DNA of 64,000 nt. It comes from Nonomuraea soli. Its GTDB lineage: Bacteria > Actinomycetota > Actinomycetes > Streptosporangiales > Streptosporangiaceae. Below the pieces are notes generated by a model. It searched no databases. It was given only the letters and a program-made list of their open reading frames with translations, and was not told where the DNA came from. The stretch is from positions 248,001-312,000 of the forward strand of contig NZ_JACDUR010000003.1 of assembly GCF_013761175.1 (NCBI RefSeq). The letters are read 5' to 3'. Below, one piece after another: positions 54,176 through 61,318 of the stretch. Position 1 is the first letter of the stretch. Each line of letters starts with the position of its first letter. Made by a program: the position numbers and the translations under genes.

Positions 54176-55147
54176 ATGTCGGATCTGCCCACGCTGGCAC
54201 AGGTCGCAGCCGCGGCAGGAGTCTCCCCCGCCACGGCTTCCAGAGCTCTTTCCGGCTCGGTCCGGGTCAGCACCGCCACCCGGCGACAGGTCTATGACGC
54301 CATGTCGCGCCTGGGTTACGTGCGACACCGGGCCCCGCGCGGGGTGTCGGCCCGCCGCCAGGTGGCCGCCATCACCGCGGTGATCTGCGATCACCTGCCA
54401 CGATTATTCTCCGAGCCGTTCTACACCAGGTTCCTCTCGGCGGCCAACGCGGTGCTCGAGGAACACGGAACCCAGCTCATGATGGCCACGGTCTCGCCCA
54501 CCGCCACCACCGTGCCCTCCTTCACCGGGCCGGTGCTGCTCCTGGGGGCCAGGGAGCGCCATCCGCTGCCCATCGCCCTGTCGGCCTCGGGCATCCCCCT
54601 TCTGTGCATCGGCCGCCCACCCGACTCGCTGCGCCTGCCGTACGCCGACGTCGACAACAGGGACGGCGCCCGCCAGGCCGCCGAGCACCTGCTGCTGTCG
54701 GGGCGCCAGCGGCTCACCGTGATCGCGGGACCGCCGCAGCTCTCCGTCACCCGCGACAGGATCGCCGGATTCACGCGCCTGACGCGCGAGGCCGGGCTGC
54801 CCGACCCGCTCGTCGCCTACGGCGACTTCACCGCCGCCTCCGGGGCGCACGCCATGCAGTGGCTGCTCAGCCACGCGCCCGGGCTCGACGCGGTGTTCGC
54901 CTGCTCGGACCCGATGGCCGCCGGAGCGCTGCAGACGTTGCGCCGGGCCCGCCGTGCCGTACCCGAGCAGGTGTCGGTGATCGGCTTCGACGACGCGCCC
55001 ATCGCCCAGCGGACCGTCCCCGCGCTGACCACCGTGCGGCAGCCGGTCGAGGAACTGGCCTCCGTGGCGACCAGGATCCTGCTGTCAGGAGAGATGAGGC
55101 GGGACCCGATCCTGCCCACGGAGCTGGTCGTCCGTGCTTCCGCCTGA
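54176..55147 (+). CDS. LacI-family transcriptional regulator (CebR-like)
   Basis: Transcription factor of 323 residues. The N-terminal helix-turn-helix (LAQVAAAAGVSPATASRALS) and the hinge are followed by a periplasmic-binding-protein-like sensor domain (PYADVDNRDGARQAAEHLL, VSVIGFDDAPIAQ). It belongs to the LacI family, and the matching operator 21 bases upstream makes it a CebR-type cellulose/cellobiose-responsive repressor. The start is the ATG at 54176. The frame at 54140 would put the operator in the gene. It overlaps the kinase gene by 14 bases and probably controls the glycoside hydrolase genes at 56.5-64 kb. Confidence 0.85.
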   Translation: MSDLPTLAQVAAAAGVSPATASRALSGSVRVSTATRRQVYDAMSRLGYVRHRAPRGVSARRQVAAITAVICDHLPRLFSEPFYTRFLSAANAVLEEHGTQLMMATVSPTATTVPSFTGPVLLLGARERHPLPIALSASGIPLLCIGRPPDSLRLPYADVDNRDGARQAAEHLLLSGRQRLTVIAGPPQLSVTRDRIAGFTRLTREAGLPDPLVAYGDFTAASGAHAMQWLLSHAPGLDAVFACSDPMAAGALQTLRRARRAVPEQVSVIGFDDAPIAQRTVPALTTVRQPVEELASVATRILLSGEMRRDPILPTELVVRASA

Positions 55148-56507
55148 CCAGCCGGCGGAAGCGGCCGGCCGCGGCCCGGGGCTGGAGGCGGGCAGCCTGC
55201 TCGCCCGCCGATACCTGCTGCTGGAGCCGCTGGCCGAAGGCGGTATGTCGGTCATCTGGCGGGCCTTCGACCAGTCGTTGTCGCGCCTGGTGGCGGTCAA
55301 GGTGCACAGCCTGCCGCTGCGCGGGGGCCCGGAGGCCCGCGATCGCACCAGGTCGGAGGCGCGGGTCACCGCGCACATCGGCCATCCGGGCGTCGTCGAC
55401 GTCTACGACTACGGCGAGAGCATCACCAGCCGGGGCGACATCGCCGCCTATGTCGTGATGCGCCTGCTCGACGGGGTGCCGCTGGCCGAGCGCATCTGCG
55501 ACGGGCCGATGCCCTGGGAGGAGGCCGTCGAGATCGGCCGCCGGGTCGCCCTGGTCCTGCAGGCCACGCACGAACTGGGCGTGGTCCACATGGACGTGTC
55601 GGCGGAGAACATCCTGCTCACCCCCGACGGGCCCAAGCTGCTCGACTTCGGCATCGCCGCCAGGATCGGCGACCCCGACCACGGCAGCGGCACGCCGCCC
55701 TTCGTGGCGCCCGAGCGGATCGGCGCCGCCCCCGCCCATCCCGCCGTCGACGTCTACGCGCTCGGCGTGCTGCTCTACGCGATGCTCACCGGCACCACGC
55801 CCTATCCGGAGACCACCTGGGAGGAGCTCCAGGAGGTGCGTCGCGCCGGGAAGCCGCCCAAGCCGTCGGGGGCGCCCTGGGCCCTGGCCAGGCTCGTACG
55901 GCGGTGCCTGGCCGCCGAACCCGCCGCGCGGCCCAGCGCCGCGGATGCCGCCCGCGCCCTGGTCTACCGGCCGGGCAGGCGTACCGGCCTGCTGGTGGCG
56001 GCGTCGATGGCCTGCGCGGTGGTAGTCGCAGCGGAGATCACCGCGCTGCTGCCCGGCTCCCCCTCCCCGACGCAGGAGCGGCCGGGCACGGCGGCGCACC
56101 CGGCGGTCACCGTCAACCCGGAGCGCACCCCGGAGCACACGCCGCAGCACACGCCGTCTCCGAGCCTCCCGCAGCGATCCGCCCCGGTGTCCACCCCCGC
56201 GCCCGCCCGGACGGTGCGGCCCTCGACGATCCCGACGCCGAGCCGGCGGGCCGACACGGTCGTCACGGCCGTGCAGGCCTTCCACGAGGTGCTGGCCAAG
56301 AGCGGGATCCGCGCGGACGTCGCCCTCGACCTGCGCCAGGTGCTGCAGAACCTGCTGTCGACGCCACGGCCGACCGAGGAGCAGGTCGCGGGCATGCGGC
56401 AGAAGCTGGCCGACCGCGAGCGCGAGGGCGGGCTGCCGTCGTCGTACCGGGTGGAGCTGGAGATCCAGCTGACCCGCATCGCCTCGGCGATGCTCGAGAA
56501 GACCTGA
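55134..56507 (+). CDS. Ser/Thr protein kinase with variant catalytic loop
   Basis: Membrane-anchored protein kinase of 457 residues. The N-terminal kinase domain has the glycine loop LAEGGMSVIWRAFD, the ATP-binding lysine in VAVKVH and DFG in KLLDFGIAAR. The catalytic loop reads HMDVSAENIL rather than HRDxKPxN: Asp and Asn remain but Arg and Lys are replaced. A single transmembrane segment (about residues 284-304), a Pro/Thr-rich stretch and a helical extracellular region (about 380-457) follow. Activity may be weak. It starts at a GTG with GGAG 7 bases upstream and overlaps the LacI gene by 14 bases. A strong hairpin terminator is just after the stop. Confidence 0.88.
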   Translation: MLPPDQPAEAAGRGPGLEAGSLLARRYLLLEPLAEGGMSVIWRAFDQSLSRLVAVKVHSLPLRGGPEARDRTRSEARVTAHIGHPGVVDVYDYGESITSRGDIAAYVVMRLLDGVPLAERICDGPMPWEEAVEIGRRVALVLQATHELGVVHMDVSAENILLTPDGPKLLDFGIAARIGDPDHGSGTPPFVAPERIGAAPAHPAVDVYALGVLLYAMLTGTTPYPETTWEELQEVRRAGKPPKPSGAPWALARLVRRCLAAEPAARPSAADAARALVYRPGRRTGLLVAASMACAVVVAAEITALLPGSPSPTQERPGTAAHPAVTVNPERTPEHTPQHTPSPSLPQRSAPVSTPAPARTVRPSTIPTPSRRADTVVTAVQAFHEVLAKSGIRADVALDLRQVLQNLLSTPRPTEEQVAGMRQKLADREREGGLPSSYRVELEIQLTRIASAMLEKT

Positions 56508-56537
56508 CGAGCGCCGGCGGAAGCCCGCCGGCGCTCG
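56508..56537. terminator. Strong bidirectional hairpin terminator
   Basis: Perfect 13-base stem CGAGCGCCGGCGG / CCGCCGGCGCTCG with an AAGC loop, between the convergent kinase and GH12 genes, starting right at the kinase stop. Confidence 0.85.
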
Positions 56538-56543
56538 TAGGCC

Positions 56544-57866
56544 TCAGGAGCAGGTGAAGCCGCTCGGCAGGGAGGTGTCGCCGTTCGGGCGCGAGGCCTG
56601 GAAGCCGAAGCTCGTCGAGCCGTCGGGAGCCACGGTGCCGTTGTGGGCGACGTTGCGGGCGGTGGAGCCACTCAGCACGGCGTTCCAGGAGCCGGTGATC
56701 GTGTGGCCCGACGGCAGCGTGAAGCCGACGGTCCAGCCGTTGATCGTGGAGCTGCCGGTGTTGCGGACGTTCACCTGGACGACGTAGCCGTTCTGCCACT
56801 GCGACTGCACGCTCGCCGTGGCCGTGCAGCCGCCGTTGCCGCCGCCGGACTGGGTGGTCACGCTGACGGTGTTCGACGGCGACGAGACGTTGCCCGCGGC
56901 GTCACGGGCGCGGACCTGGAACTGGTAGGCCGTGGACGGGGTCAGGCCAGACGCGGTGAAGCCGGTCGTGGTCGAGGTGCCGACCTGGGTGCCGTTGCGC
57001 AGGATCTCGTACCGGGTCACGCCCACGTTGTCGGTCGAGGCGCTCCACGACAGGTTCGTCGAGGTCGACGTCGTGCCAGAGGCGGCCAGGTTGGCCGGAG
57101 CCGTGGGCGGCGTGGGGTCGGTCGGCCCGCTGCCGATGGTGTAGCTGAAGTTGCTGACCGACAGGCCCGCGACGCCCACCCAGGGCTCGAAGCCCGCCTG
57201 CACGCTGGTCAGGTACCAGGAGCGCTGGGCGTGGCCGCGGTTGACGGCGTCGGAGTAGAAGGCGTCGACGGCGAACTCGATCGAGGTGGCGGTGCTGGTG
57301 CGGACGTAGGAGACGACGTTCCAGCCGATGTTGCCGAACCAGACCTCCCAGGTGGCCCCGGCCAGCGTCGCGGTGCCCACACGCGAGCCGATCGGCTGGA
57401 TGGAGCCCTGGCGGTTGAGCCAGATCATGATCTCGGCGCCGGTGTTCTGGCCGTCGGTTCGCGGGGTGGGGTCGAACCACAGGTCGTAGGCGGCGTTGTA
57501 GGTGCCTCCTGAGGGATAGCCGTAGGTGAGGCCGGTGCGGATGGTGCCAAACCGGCTGTCGGAGGCCCGCATCGGCAGGCTGCTGCCGGTGGTGCAGTTG
57601 GCGTAGTGGCAGCCCGCGAAGATGGAGGGGTAGCCCGCGGGGGCGCCGTTGGTGGGGTTGTTGTGCTGGGCCTGGGTGACCGTGAAGCCGCCGTTCTGGT
57701 TCACGTCGATGCACTGCGCGGTGTCGGCGCCCCAGACGTTGTTCTGGACGATGTAGCGGCCGTTCTGGATCGAGGTGGAGCCGTACTTCTCGCAGATCAC
57801 CGGGGCGGCCTCGGCCGGTGCGGCCAGGAAGCCCAGGGCGAGGAGTAAGCCGATCAGGACTCGCAT
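56544..57866 (-). CDS. GH12 endoglucanase with FN3 and CBM2
   Basis: Secreted cellulase of 440 residues. It has a signal peptide (cleavage near AEAAP), a GH12 catalytic domain to about residue 248 (nucleophile Glu in AEIMIWLN, acid/base Glu near GFEPWVG), an FN3 domain (PPTAPANLAASGTT ... RARDAAGN, about 255-335) and a C-terminal family 2 carbohydrate-binding module with tryptophans (QWQNGYVVQV, GWTVGF, SFGFQASRP). It cleaves beta-1,4-glucan internally. The FN3 is nearly identical in DNA to that of the GH10 enzyme. A GGAGGAA site precedes the ATG. A CebR-type palindrome lies 14 bases upstream of the start. Confidence 0.93.
   Translation of the reverse strand: MRVLIGLLLALGFLAAPAEAAPVICEKYGSTSIQNGRYIVQNNVWGADTAQCIDVNQNGGFTVTQAQHNNPTNGAPAGYPSIFAGCHYANCTTGSSLPMRASDSRFGTIRTGLTYGYPSGGTYNAAYDLWFDPTPRTDGQNTGAEIMIWLNRQGSIQPIGSRVGTATLAGATWEVWFGNIGWNVVSYVRTSTATSIEFAVDAFYSDAVNRGHAQRSWYLTSVQAGFEPWVGVAGLSVSNFSYTIGSGPTDPTPPTAPANLAASGTTSTSTNLSWSASTDNVGVTRYEILRNGTQVGTSTTTGFTASGLTPSTAYQFQVRARDAAGNVSSPSNTVSVTTQSGGGNGGCTATASVQSQWQNGYVVQVNVRNTGSSTINGWTVGFTLPSGHTITGSWNAVLSGSTARNVAHNGTVAPDGSTSFGFQASRPNGDTSLPSGFTCS
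56889..57120. repeat. FN3-coding DNA repeat, copy 1
   Basis: 232 bases coding the FN3 linker of the GH12 enzyme. They align without gaps to 59973-60204 in the GH10 gene with only four mismatches by my count. Confidence 0.9.
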
Positions 57867-57880
57867 GGTTCCTCCAAGAT

Positions 57881-57894
57881 TGGGAGCGCTCCCA
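57881..57894 (-). promoter_or_regulatory. CebR-type palindrome upstream of GH12
   Basis: Perfect TGGGAGCGCTCCCA, 14 bases upstream of the GH12 start codon. In Streptomyces this is the CebR operator in front of cellulase genes. Confidence 0.85.
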
Positions 57895-57963
57895 AAATAG
57901 GCGGAGGCGCCCGGAGACCCCCAAAAACGCCTCCCCGGTCACGGCAACCACCTGGGCACCCGG

Positions 57964-57976
57964 GTGAAAGTTTCAC
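57964..57976. promoter_or_regulatory. GAAAGTTTC palindrome in GH12/LPMO promoter region
   Basis: GTGAAA-G-TTTCAC, a perfect 6-base inverted repeat around one base. On the other strand the core reads GAAACTTTC, the same core as upstream of the xylanase (61262). Confidence 0.5.
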
Positions 57977-58043
57977 AAGTCGGGCCAGGTGACCGTGAGA
58001 GCCGACTTGACAAGCTTGTTGCGGCGATGGCCCGGGCGCATGC

Positions 58044-58057
58044 TGGGAGCGCTCCCA
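58044..58057 (+). promoter_or_regulatory. CebR-type palindrome upstream of LPMO
   Basis: Perfect TGGGAGCGCTCCCA, 16 bases before the LPMO start codon and just upstream of its GGAGGAGG ribosome site. It is the third copy in the window, in the shared region with GH12. Confidence 0.85.
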
Positions 58058-58073
58058 AAGGAGGAGGTAGTAC

Positions 58074-59135
58074 ATGCGAAGATTCGCAGCGTTGGCCGCG
58101 GCGCTCATCGTCGTCCTGCTCACCCAGAGCACGCCCGCGGTGGCCCACGGCGTGTCCATGTTCCCCGGCAGCCGCACCTTCCTGTGCTGGAAGGACGGCC
58201 TGCGGGACAACGGCCAGATCATCGCCTACAACCCCGCCTGCGCGGCCGCCATCGCCGCCAACGGCACCACACCCCTGTACAACTGGTTCGCGGTGCTGCG
58301 TTCCGACGCCGCCGGCCGTACCGTCGGATTCATCCCCGACGGGCAGATCTGCAGCGGCGGCACCGGCGGACCCTACGACTTCTCCGGCTACAACGCCGCC
58401 CGCACCGACTGGCCCACGACCCACCTGACCTCGGGCGCCAACATCCAGTTCCGCTTCAGCAACTGGGCGGCGCACCCCGGCACCTTCCGGCTCTACGTGA
58501 CCAAGAACGGCTGGAACCCCAGCAGCCCGCTCGCCTGGGGTGACCTGGAGTCCTTCGCCAGCGTCACCAACCCGCCGCAGTCGGGCGGTCCTGGCGAGCT
58601 GAACTACTACTACTGGAACGGCCAGCTGCCCGCCGGCAAGACCGGCAGGCACATCATCTACATCCAGTGGGTGCGCTCCGACAGCAACGAGAACTTCTTC
58701 AGCTGCTCGGACGTCGTCTTCGACGGCGGCAACGGCGAGGTCACCGGAGTGGGCCCGAACCAGGGCGGCACCCAGTCGCCCGACCCGACCAACTCCGCGA
58801 CGAGCTCGCCGACCATCACACCCACCGGAAACGCGGGCTGCACGGCCACCTGGGCGACCACCTCGACCTGGTCCGGCCACTTCGGAGCCAACATCACCGT
58901 CCGCAACACCGGAAACACCCCGATCAACGGCTGGACGGTCCGCTGGAACTTCTCCGGCGGGCAGACCTTCGACGCCGCGCCATGGAACGGAGTCGTCGAA
59001 TCGCCGGCGCCCAACGTGGCGGTGAAGAACGCCTCCTACAACGGAAGCCTCTCGGCCAACGCCACGACGTCGTTCGGATTCAACGCCTCGGGCACCGCGC
59101 CCACCAACCCGGTGCTGACTTGCGCCGCTTCGTAG
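58074..59135 (+). CDS. AA10 lytic polysaccharide monooxygenase with CBM2
   Basis: Secreted copper-dependent LPMO of 353 residues, oxidatively cleaving crystalline cellulose (or chitin). The signal peptide ends at AVA-HGVSMFPGSR, leaving the N-terminal His of the copper-binding brace. The second His is in NWAAHPGTF, and NFFSCSDVVF is the characteristic C-terminal active-site segment. A Ser/Thr linker and a family 2 CBM (GCTATWATTSTWSG ... SFGFNASG) follow. The CBM2 suggests cellulose. Co-location and a shared CebR site with GH12 suggest coordinated expression. It ends 16 bases inside a small downstream gene. Confidence 0.94.
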   Translation: MRRFAALAAALIVVLLTQSTPAVAHGVSMFPGSRTFLCWKDGLRDNGQIIAYNPACAAAIAANGTTPLYNWFAVLRSDAAGRTVGFIPDGQICSGGTGGPYDFSGYNAARTDWPTTHLTSGANIQFRFSNWAAHPGTFRLYVTKNGWNPSSPLAWGDLESFASVTNPPQSGGPGELNYYYWNGQLPAGKTGRHIIYIQWVRSDSNENFFSCSDVVFDGGNGEVTGVGPNQGGTQSPDPTNSATSSPTITPTGNAGCTATWATTSTWSGHFGANITVRNTGNTPINGWTVRWNFSGGQTFDAAPWNGVVESPAPNVAVKNASYNGSLSANATTSFGFNASGTAPTNPVLTCAAS

Positions 59136-59650
59136 GACTGTGGGCCGTCGCGGGCACTCTCGCCGCGACGGCTCTCGTCGTCGTGCTGGTCGTCGTCCTG
59201 GCCGGGCGTCCGGCGATCCCCGACGGCCTGCGCCAGGCGCTGTCGCTGAGGGTCACGCAGCTGCTCGAACATGCTTCCCCCTCCGAGCACCACCAGCACG
59301 GGCACCGGTTCGGCGCGGGTTCGATGCTGGTGGTCTGCGCGGTCGAGCCCTTCGGCGTCGAGCCGGCCGACGCGGCCGACGTCAGCCAGGTGCGCTGGGT
59401 CTACGCGCATCATCTGTGCGCGGTCGACGAGTTCGGCGTGCGCTGGGCCGAGGCGATCCGCGCGTCGGGCCCCCTGGCGGTCGAGCTGGCCACCTCACGC
59501 GTGGTGGTCCCGGAGTCCGGTGCGGGTTACCCCGACCGGGTCCGGGACCTGATCCCCGCGCGTTACCACGAGGCCGCCCTGGACACCTTCACCGATCTCG
59601 AGGTGATCGACGAGGCGCAGCGGCGTTTCGACGTGTCTAGGAGCAGGTGA
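59120..59650 (+). CDS. Small membrane-anchored protein, unknown function
   Basis: Protein of 176 residues with one N-terminal transmembrane segment (GTLAATALVVVLVVVLAG) and a soluble part with His-rich EHHQHGHRFG and YAHHLCAVDEFGVRWAEA. I do not recognise a family. The start is unclear: I place it at TTG 59120, which overlaps the LPMO end by 16 bases and has no clear ribosome site. Translational coupling with the LPMO is possible. It overlaps the convergent GH10 gene by 14 bases. A role with the LPMO is only positional inference. Confidence 0.55.
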   Translation: MRRFVGLWAVAGTLAATALVVVLVVVLAGRPAIPDGLRQALSLRVTQLLEHASPSEHHQHGHRFGAGSMLVVCAVEPFGVEPADAADVSQVRWVYAHHLCAVDEFGVRWAEAIRASGPLAVELATSRVVVPESGAGYPDRVRDLIPARYHEAALDTFTDLEVIDEAQRRFDVSRSR

Positions 59651-61247
59651 ACCCGGTCGGCAGGGCGGTGTTGCCCGCCGGCCGGGAGGCCTGGAAGCCG
59701 AAGGTGGCGCCAGAGCCGGCGTTGTACGGCATGTTCTTGGCGGTCACGGTCTGGCCGCTGACGGTCAGGGTGGCGTTCCACGAGCCGGTGATGGCGTGGC
59801 CCGCGGGCAGGGTGAAGGTCACGGTCCAGCCGTTCAGCCCCGAACCGGTGACGGTGACCGGCTGGATCACGTAGCCGGTGCTCCACTGGGTCTGGGTGAC
59901 GGCGGTGGCCGTGCAGCTTCCGCCGGTGCCTGGCTGGGTGGTCACGTTGACGGCGGACGACAATGTCGAACGGTTGCCCGCGGCGTCACGGGCGCGGACC
60001 TGGAACTGGTAGGCCGTGGACGGGGTCAGGCCCGACGCGGTGAAGCCGGTCGTGGTCGAGGTGCCGACCTGGGTGCCGTTGCGCAGGATCTCGTAGCCGG
60101 TCACGCCCACGTTGTCGGTCGAGGCGCTCCACGACAGGTTCGTCGAGGTCGACGTCGTGCCAGAGGCGGCCAGGTTGGCCGGAGCCGTGGGCGGCGTGGT
60201 GTCGTCGCCGGTCACCGGCCCGGCCAGGGCGTCGTGAACGGCCGTGTACGACGGCTTGACCGCGTAGTTGGCGTCGTAGATGAGCGCCGCGCCCTCGCTG
60301 GGGAAGGTGTCGGGCACCCAGGAGTGCTTGTCGGTGAAGCCCCAGATGGTCACGCCGGCACACGCCTGTACGGCGTTGCAGGCGTTGATGACGTTGCGGT
60401 AGTAGGTGGCCTGGGTGGCGTCGTCGTTGGCGTCACGCGGCATCTGCACCCGCACGTCGAGCTCGGTGACGCGCACCTGCACACCCAGGGCCGCGAAGCG
60501 CTCCATGTTCTGCTGGAGCGAGCTCGGGAAGCCGTACTGCGTGGCCAGGTGCCCCTGGAAGCCGACGCAGTCGACCGGCACACCCTGCTGGCGCAGGCTG
60601 CTGACCAGGTTGTACATCGCGGTGCTCTTGGCGTTGATGCCCTCGACGTTGTAGTCGTTGATGCACAGCCGGGCGTTGGGGTCGGCGGCGCGGGCGTAGC
60701 GGAAGGCGTCGGCGATGAAGCTCTGGCCGAGCGTGTTGTACCAGAACGACTGGCGGAAGGTGCCGTCCTCGTTGAAGACCTCGTTGACCACGTCCCACGA
60801 GACGACCGTGGCGTTGCTGGCGTAGCGCCCGACGACGGTGGCGATGTGGTCCTGCATGGCGGTGCGCATGTTGGCCGCCGACAGGCCCTGCACCCAGTTC
60901 GGCGTCTGGCTGTGCCAGACCAGGGTGTGGCCGTGGACCTGCTGGTTGTTCTGGGTGGCGAAGGCGACGATCTGGTCGGCGCCGCCGAAGTTGTACTGGC
61001 CGTCGGAGGGCTCCGTGGCGTCCCACTTCATCGCGTTCTCGGCGGTGACCTGGTTGAACTCCGAGGCCGCGATGTTCCGGTAGGCCGTCTCGTTGGACAG
61101 CGGGCCGGTGGCCAGGGCCGCGCCGATGAACTTGCCGCGGTCGGCCGCGTGCTCGCGCAGCGGCTCCGAGGCCTGGGCGGGGGCGGCCGCGATGAGCAGC
61201 GTGGAGAGCATCGCGGCGGCTGGTAACCATCTCATGGAGGATGACAC
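59637..61247 (-). CDS. GH10 endo-beta-1,4-xylanase with FN3 and CBM2
   Basis: Secreted xylanase of 536 residues. It has a signal peptide (cleavage near AQAS), a GH10 catalytic domain to about residue 345 (acid/base Glu in WDVVNEVF, nucleophile Glu in VRVTELDVR), an FN3 domain (PPTAPANLAASG, about 355-435) and a C-terminal CBM2. It cleaves xylan internally. The FN3 segment is almost the same DNA as that of the GH12 gene, while the catalytic domains are unrelated. The start is GTG 61247 or ATG 61235. The region upstream has the CGAAACTTTCG palindrome rather than the CebR site, so its regulation may differ. Confidence 0.93.
   Translation of the reverse strand: MSSSMRWLPAAAMLSTLLIAAAPAQASEPLREHAADRGKFIGAALATGPLSNETAYRNIAASEFNQVTAENAMKWDATEPSDGQYNFGGADQIVAFATQNNQQVHGHTLVWHSQTPNWVQGLSAANMRTAMQDHIATVVGRYASNATVVSWDVVNEVFNEDGTFRQSFWYNTLGQSFIADAFRYARAADPNARLCINDYNVEGINAKSTAMYNLVSSLRQQGVPVDCVGFQGHLATQYGFPSSLQQNMERFAALGVQVRVTELDVRVQMPRDANDDATQATYYRNVINACNAVQACAGVTIWGFTDKHSWVPDTFPSEGAALIYDANYAVKPSYTAVHDALAGPVTGDDTTPPTAPANLAASGTTSTSTNLSWSASTDNVGVTGYEILRNGTQVGTSTTTGFTASGLTPSTAYQFQVRARDAAGNRSTLSSAVNVTTQPGTGGSCTATAVTQTQWSTGYVIQPVTVTGSGLNGWTVTFTLPAGHAITGSWNATLTVSGQTVTAKNMPYNAGSGATFGFQASRPAGNTALPTGFTCS
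59973..60204. repeat. FN3-coding DNA repeat, copy 2
   Basis: 232 bases in the GH10 gene, 98% identical to 56889-57120 in GH12. A third, more diverged gapless copy is at 61661-61892 in the GH5 gene. Confidence 0.9.
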
Positions 61248-61261
61248 TTTCTCTTGGGGGG

Positions 61262-61272
61262 CGAAACTTTCG
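61262..61272 (-). promoter_or_regulatory. CGAAACTTTCG palindrome upstream of GH10
   Basis: Perfect inverted repeat CGAAA-C-TTTCG, 15 bases upstream of the GH10 start. A second ACTTTC half-site lies at 61245-61250. Possible binding site for a second, xylan-type regulator. Confidence 0.5.
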
Positions 61273-61289
61273 GGTCGTCGCAGAAATCA

Positions 61290-61309
61290 GGGCACCCGTC
61301 GAGGTGCCC
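61290..61309 (-). terminator. Hairpin terminator of GH5 gene
   Basis: GGGCACC / GGTGCCC with a 6-base loop, 9 bases after the GH5 stop on the minus strand. It separates GH5 and GH10. Confidence 0.75.
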
Positions 61310-61318
61310 GGATTCCCT

